NCBI RefSeq assembly: GCF_029541745.1
Contig: NZ_CP089746.1
Coordinates: 124,001-188,000, forward strand
DNA length: 64,000 nucleotides
From: Streptomyces sp. LX-29
GTDB lineage: Bacteria; Actinomycetota; Actinomycetes; Streptomycetales; Streptomycetaceae
Reading direction: 5' to 3'
The notes beneath the pieces were generated by a model. That model was not told the DNA's origin. It made no database searches and saw nothing but the letters and a program-made list of their open reading frames with translations. A program made the position numbers and the translations under genes. Shown here piece after piece: positions 60,531 to 64,000 of this stretch; position 1 is the stretch's first letter, and every line of letters begins with the position of its first letter.

Positions 60531-61175
60531 TTACTTTCGCCAGAACAGATGGTGCGTCACGCCGCTCGGGCTGGGGACGACCTCCAGGTGGAACCGGTCG
60601 AGCAGCTCATCGGGGGACTCCCAGAGTCGTAGTCCGGACCCGAGCTTCAGCGGCGAGACCGCCACGTGCATGGTGTCGACGAGGTCCGCGTCGAGGAACT
60701 GCCGGATCGTGGTCACCCCGCCGCCGAGTCGGACGTCCTTGCCCTGCGCCGCCTCCCGCGCCAGCTCCAGGACCGTGGCCGGGTCTCCGTCGACGAAGTG
60801 GAACGTGGTGTCGGAGAGGGTGAACGAAGGACGCCTGTGGTGAGTCATGACGAAGACCGGGGTATGGAACGGGGGCTCGTCACCCCACCAGCCGCGCCAC
60901 TCGTGGTCGTGCCAGGGCCCGCGCTGGGGCCCGAACTTGTTGCGGCCCATGATCTCGGCACCGATGTTGCGCGCGTAGTCTCGCGTGAAGTAGTCATCGA
61001 GGCCCCGGCTCCCCCCGGGATCGGTGCGCATGGGCCAGCTCGCCGTGGCGCCGGCCCAGGCGAACAGCCTCTCGGGATGGACGTGGCCGAACGGACGCTC
61101 AAGGCTCTGGTCCTCACCGGCACCGATGCCGTCACTTGAGACGTTGAAGTTCTGGACTCTCAGTAGCTGAGCCAT
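60531..61175 (-). CDS. RibD C-terminal/dihydrofolate reductase-like protein
   Basis: A 214-aa reductase-fold protein; ATG 61175 has AGGAGG. A-E-I-M-G-R-N-K-F-G-P and P-V-F-V-M-T-H-H-R-R-P-S, then V-R-L-G-G-G-V-T-T-I-R-Q-F-L, fit the RibD C-terminal (dihydrofolate reductase-like) family of actinobacteria. NADPH likely. No riboflavin genes nearby, so substrate is open. Confidence 0.83.
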   Translation of the reverse strand: MAQLLRVQNFNVSSDGIGAGEDQSLERPFGHVHPERLFAWAGATASWPMRTDPGGSRGLDDYFTRDYARNIGAEIMGRNKFGPQRGPWHDHEWRGWWGDEPPFHTPVFVMTHHRRPSFTLSDTTFHFVDGDPATVLELAREAAQGKDVRLGGGVTTIRQFLDADLVDTMHVAVSPLKLGSGLRLWESPDELLDRFHLEVVPSPSGVTHHLFWRK

Positions 61176-61269
61176 GTGTTCCTCCTGCGTTGGCAATAAC
61201 GATGATGAGACTCCCCGGTCCGGGCAAACTCATCGCTGCGTCCGTGGCCGGCCGGATTCAGGCCACCGT

Positions 61270-61510
61270 CGATCGCCGACTGACGCCCGCCCATGGACAG
61301 ACGCTGCCTCTTGAAAGCTCGCAATGCCAGCGGCCACGACACGGCGAGTGAGTCCGTTCTGGCGCAGCACCCGCCAGGTGCTCGGGCTCAGCTCGGGAGG
61401 CGCCGCACGCCTCGCCCCCGAGCGGGCCGGTGCGGCGCTCTCGGCCCTCGTTGAACCTGGTCCACCGCGGCACCCTGGCGCGAGCCGGCTCCTGCGGGTC
61501 CTGCCGCTGG
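61270..61510 (-). pseudogene. Possible transposase/integrase scrap
   Basis: The minus strand reads P-P-E-L-S-P-S-T-W-R-V-L-R-Q-N-G-L-T-R-R-V, similar to the S-P-S-T-V-W-R-V-L-R-R-H-G-L segment of several transposase families. Nothing else of a mobile element is visible. Low confidence. The remainder of 61176-61554 has no gene. Confidence 0.35.
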
Positions 61511-61554
61511 GGGGAACTTGACGCTTCGGCGCCGGTCCTAGACGATCCCAGACC

Positions 61555-62358
61555 GTGACGTCGAGTACCGATCAGGACCAGACCACCCCCCGCCGGACTC
61601 CTCCCACGGGCCGCCCGATCGTTCTGGTAACAGGTGCGGGCCGCACCGTCGGTATCGGCGCCGGCATCGCTCGCCGGCTGGCCGCGTCGGGCTGGGACGT
61701 CGCCTTCACCTACTGGACCCGCTACGACGACCGCATGACCTGGGGCAGAGAGCCCGGCGCGACCGAAGCGATCAGCCAAGCCCTGGCCGCACACGGTGCG
61801 TCCACCGCGGCGGTCGAGGCGGATCTCGCCGACCCGGAGACCCCGGCACGCGTCTTCGACGAGGTCCAACAACGACTGGGCGATGTCACCGCGCTGGTGA
61901 TGTGCCACTGCGAGTCGGTCGACTCCGGTTTGCTCGACACCACCGTCGAGAGTTTCGACCGGCACTTCGCCGTCAACGCGCGCGCCACCTGGCTGCTCAT
62001 CCGCGAGTTCGGACGCCGCTTCGCCGCAACCCCCGGAACCGGCCGGATCATCAGCCTCACCAGCGATCACACCGTCGGCAACCTGCCCTATGGGGCGAGC
62101 AAGGGGGCTCTGGACCGCATCACCCTGGCCGCCGCGCGCGAACTCGCCCATCTCGGCGTGACCGCCAACGTGATCAACCCCGGACCGGTCGACACCGGGT
62201 GGATGTCCGAGGAGATCCGCGAGCACTGCGTCCGCAGCACCCCGCTCGGCCGTCTGGGCACGCCGCAGGACACCGCCCACCTCGTGGACTTCCTGTGCTC
62301 CCGGAAAGGTGAATGGATCAACGGTCAGCTGCTGATGAGCAACGGCGGCATCGCATAG
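61555..62358 (+). CDS. Short-chain dehydrogenase/reductase (SDR)
   Basis: A 267-aa SDR, GTG 61555. T-G-A-G-R-T-V-G-I-G (nucleotide loop with a slightly long insert), D-L-A-D-P-E, catalytic S-L-T-S-D and Y-G-A-S-K-G-A, then N-V-I-N-P-G-P-V-D-T-G. C-terminal G-Q-L-L-M-S-N-G-G. Close to the FabG-like group, probably acting on a hydroxyl or carbonyl of a metabolite. Confidence 0.86.
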   Translation: MTSSTDQDQTTPRRTPPTGRPIVLVTGAGRTVGIGAGIARRLAASGWDVAFTYWTRYDDRMTWGREPGATEAISQALAAHGASTAAVEADLADPETPARVFDEVQQRLGDVTALVMCHCESVDSGLLDTTVESFDRHFAVNARATWLLIREFGRRFAATPGTGRIISLTSDHTVGNLPYGASKGALDRITLAAARELAHLGVTANVINPGPVDTGWMSEEIREHCVRSTPLGRLGTPQDTAHLVDFLCSRKGEWINGQLLMSNGGIA

Positions 62359-62379
62359 AGCACCACGTCCCGTCCCGCG

Positions 62380-62700
62380 ATGACCTGGGCATGGATGGCA
62401 GCTCGGCGCCTGGTGACCGCATACTCGCCGGCCCAGCTGGACTGGCTGGCGCCGAGGGGTCTTCGCTTCAACGAGGAGAGCTTCTCGGCCCTGGAGTCGA
62501 TCGGCGAGCCGACGCGGGAGCGCTGGAGGTCGGGAGGCCGTCGCCGAGGCGATGCGGAGCCAGACGCTCCAGCGGCGGGCGGACCGCCGTCGACGGGCAG
62601 GACCGCAGCCGGCGAGCGGGACCGCAGTTGGCGGGCGGAGTCCACCTGGGCGCGTACGGCTGGGTGGAGGACCTGTCGGCCGGGTCTTCCAGTGGGTGGG
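62380..62700 (+). pseudogene. Frameshifted remnant with G-A-Y-G-W-V-E-D motif
   Basis: A frame from 62380 reads A-R-R-L-V-T-A-Y-S-P-A-Q-L-D-W-L-A-P-R-G, then W-R-S-G-G; in a -1 frame at about 62630-62680 appears G-G-V-H-L-G-A-Y-G-W-V-E-D-L-S. Both look coding but do not join. I associate the G-A-Y-G-W-V-E-D-L motif with large uncharacterised proteins, without a name. It precedes the WD40 gene and may be its truncated companion. Confidence 0.4.
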
Positions 62701-62778
62701 CCGGCGGGTGCGCGCCGGGCGGGGTGAGGCGTCCAGCGCCCTCGCGTTCGACGGAGCCGTACCGCCGAGGGGGGCGCG

Positions 62779-63840
62779 GTGAACGCGGGGCGGGGCCGCC
62801 CGCGCCATCGCCCGGGACGGGGCCGTACCGACGCGGGCGGGGTCGAGACGGCCGGGATCGAGGCGATCGGGGTCGAGGCGGTCGGGATCGACACCAAGGC
62901 GGAGCTGACGGTGATCGCCCTGACCGCCGACGAGACGGAGATCGTCGCGATGGACGGGTACGGACAGATGTTCCGATGGAACCGGCTGACCGGGCTACGC
63001 CTGGCCGGTCCGGTGCAGCTGCACGACCGGACCGTCTGGGGCATGGTGCTGACCCCCGACGACCGGGAGGTCGTCACCGGGGGCGCGGACGGCACGGTGG
63101 GGCGCTGGGACTGGCTGACCGGCGGCTCCGTGGGCGAGCGCTTCACGGCGCACCGAGGCCCCGTCCTCGGCCTGGCCCGAACCCGCGACGCCCACGAGCT
63201 GCTCACCGCGTCCCGGGACGGCACGGTCGGCCGCTGGGAGCGGACGACCGGCAGCCCGCTCGGCGAGCCGCTGCGCGGACATTTCGGAGCGGTGCGGGCG
63301 GTGGGCCTCACCCCTGACGAGGACGTGGTCGTCACGGCCGGCCAGGACGGCACCGTACGACGCTGGAACCGTACGGCCGGCACACCACTCGGCGAGCCGC
63401 TGCGCGGACACGACGGGCCGGTGCAGGCGCTCGCGGTCGGCCCCGACGGGCGGGACTTCGCCTCCGGCGGCATCGACGGCACCGTGCGCCGGTGGGACCG
63501 CGGTTCGGGCGGGCCCGTCGGGCCGCCGCTCGTGACGGGGGCGCCGGTGCGGTGCCTGCTGCTCACCGGGGACGGCGAGGTCACGGCGGCGTGTTCGAAC
63601 GGGACCCTGCACCGCTGGGACCGGACGGGGCAGCTCATCGGTGCGGTGCTGCCCGCCCACAAGGCCGCGGTCTGGGCCATGACGGTGACGCGGAACGAGT
63701 CCGAGCTGCTGTCGGCGGGCTGGGACCAGCGGCTGCTGCGGTGGGAGCGGATCACCGGGGTGCCGCTGCGACCGGCCGGGGAGCCGACCCGGCTCGAGCT
63801 CGTGCCGCGGCTGGAGGTCCATGGCACCACACCGCTCTGA
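62779..63840 (+). CDS. WD40-repeat protein
   Basis: About 353 aa; at least six WD-like repeats of about 42 residues with D-G-T-V-G/R-R-W-D/E/N endings (e.g. G-A-D-G-T-V-G-R-W-D-W, S-R-D-G-T-V-G-R-W-E-R, G-Q-D-G-T-V-R-R-W-N-R, G-I-D-G-T-V-R-R-W-D-R). Likely a six- or seven-bladed propeller used as a protein platform. The first 40 residues are Gly/Val/Glu-rich and their real start is uncertain. No catalytic domain. Confidence 0.8.
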   Translation: MNAGRGRPRHRPGRGRTDAGGVETAGIEAIGVEAVGIDTKAELTVIALTADETEIVAMDGYGQMFRWNRLTGLRLAGPVQLHDRTVWGMVLTPDDREVVTGGADGTVGRWDWLTGGSVGERFTAHRGPVLGLARTRDAHELLTASRDGTVGRWERTTGSPLGEPLRGHFGAVRAVGLTPDEDVVVTAGQDGTVRRWNRTAGTPLGEPLRGHDGPVQALAVGPDGRDFASGGIDGTVRRWDRGSGGPVGPPLVTGAPVRCLLLTGDGEVTAACSNGTLHRWDRTGQLIGAVLPAHKAAVWAMTVTRNESELLSAGWDQRLLRWERITGVPLRPAGEPTRLELVPRLEVHGTTPL

Positions 63841-63883
63841 GCCGCTTTCCGACGCACCGTTCCGCCCCGCTTCGGGAGAGCCG

Positions 63884-64000
63884 ATGCCGTCCCTCACCCT
63901 CGACGCCTCACCGTTGACGTTCCCCTGCGTCTCGGTCCGCCGGGACGGGGACGACGGGACGGGAGTCGAGGACGGGGACGGCCTCGTCGACGGGCGGCGT
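63884..64000 (+). CDS. Partial CDS cut by the window edge
   Basis: ATG 63884 has GGGAG 8 bp upstream; 39 codons are visible: M-P-S-L-T-L-D-A-S-P-L-T-F-P-C, then V-R-R-D-G-D-D-G-T-G. The gene continues past the window. Too short to assign. It may be in an operon with the WD40 gene, 43 bp upstream. Confidence 0.55.
   Translation, partial: MPSLTLDASPLTFPCVSVRRDGDDGTGVEDGDGLVDGRR

Noticed and set aside
1..64000. tRNA, rRNA or riboswitch genes
   Set aside because: No cloverleaf, rRNA core or known riboswitch pattern was recognised on either strand by eye; a covariance-model search was not possible here.

Overview
The window looks like actinomycete DNA, most likely Streptomyces. The DNA is very GC-rich, GTG and TTG starts with GGAGG-type ribosome binding sites are common, there are Lsp-type lipoproteins, YihY, DUF4232 and DUF5701 families, CGNR and HxlR regulators and F420-type enzymes, and terminators are GC hairpins without U-tracts. 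No ribosomal, replication, tRNA, phage-structural or large biosynthetic genes were seen. It reads as accessory or chromosome-arm DNA: small, self-contained regulatory modules with many insertion-sequence scars.

Layout. Positions 1-5200 hold a DUF4097 lipoprotein, a small membrane protein, an IS5/IS427-type element with a programmed -1 frameshift, a transposase scar, and an MFS exporter divergent from a MerR regulator over a 19-20 bp-spacer promoter. Positions 5400-13600 hold an LLM flavin oxidoreductase, a MarR/nitroreductase/MFS cluster, a secreted serine hydrolase, an acyl-CoA-dehydrogenase-fold flavoprotein and a methyltransferase. Positions 13600-19400 hold a decayed ORF, a secreted PBP4-type DD-peptidase, a TetR/hydrolase pair and a small secreted protein. 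Positions 19800-22060 are a DHA2 exporter with its MarR regulator. Positions 22199-25677 are three head-to-tail, apparently identical IS630-family elements separated only by TA.

Positions 25700-36600 hold a DUF4232 lipoprotein, quinone oxidoreductase/CGNR, YihY, HxlR/SDR/tautomerase, a secreted trypsin-like protease and LysR/MFS. Positions 36700-46350 hold two tandem secreted S33 peptidases, hypothetical envelope proteins, a matrixin with PG-binding domain and cysteine switch, a maltokinase-cap-like protein, LysE, and GlxA/oxidoreductase. Positions 46500-50200 hold a methyltransferase, a transposase scar, an HTH/ClpN pair and TetR/hydrolase. Positions 50400-55800 hold fragment debris, an ATP-grasp ligase downstream of a membrane NACHT NTPase, and a divergent membrane Ser/Thr kinase. 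Positions 56000-64000 hold a TPR protein, two overlapping winged-helix genes, XRE/hydrolase, DUF5701, a RibD-type reductase, an SDR, WD40 repeats and a truncated ORF.

How it works together. The recurring unit is a repressor or activator transcribed away from one enzyme or exporter across an intergenic dyad (MerR, MarR twice, TetR twice, HxlR, LysR, CGNR, GlxA, XRE). This looks like a collection of separate stress or xenobiotic-response modules and not one pathway. The best candidates for something not well described are the NACHT/ATP-grasp/kinase locus, the IS630 triple tandem, and the HTH/ClpN pair with its double operator.
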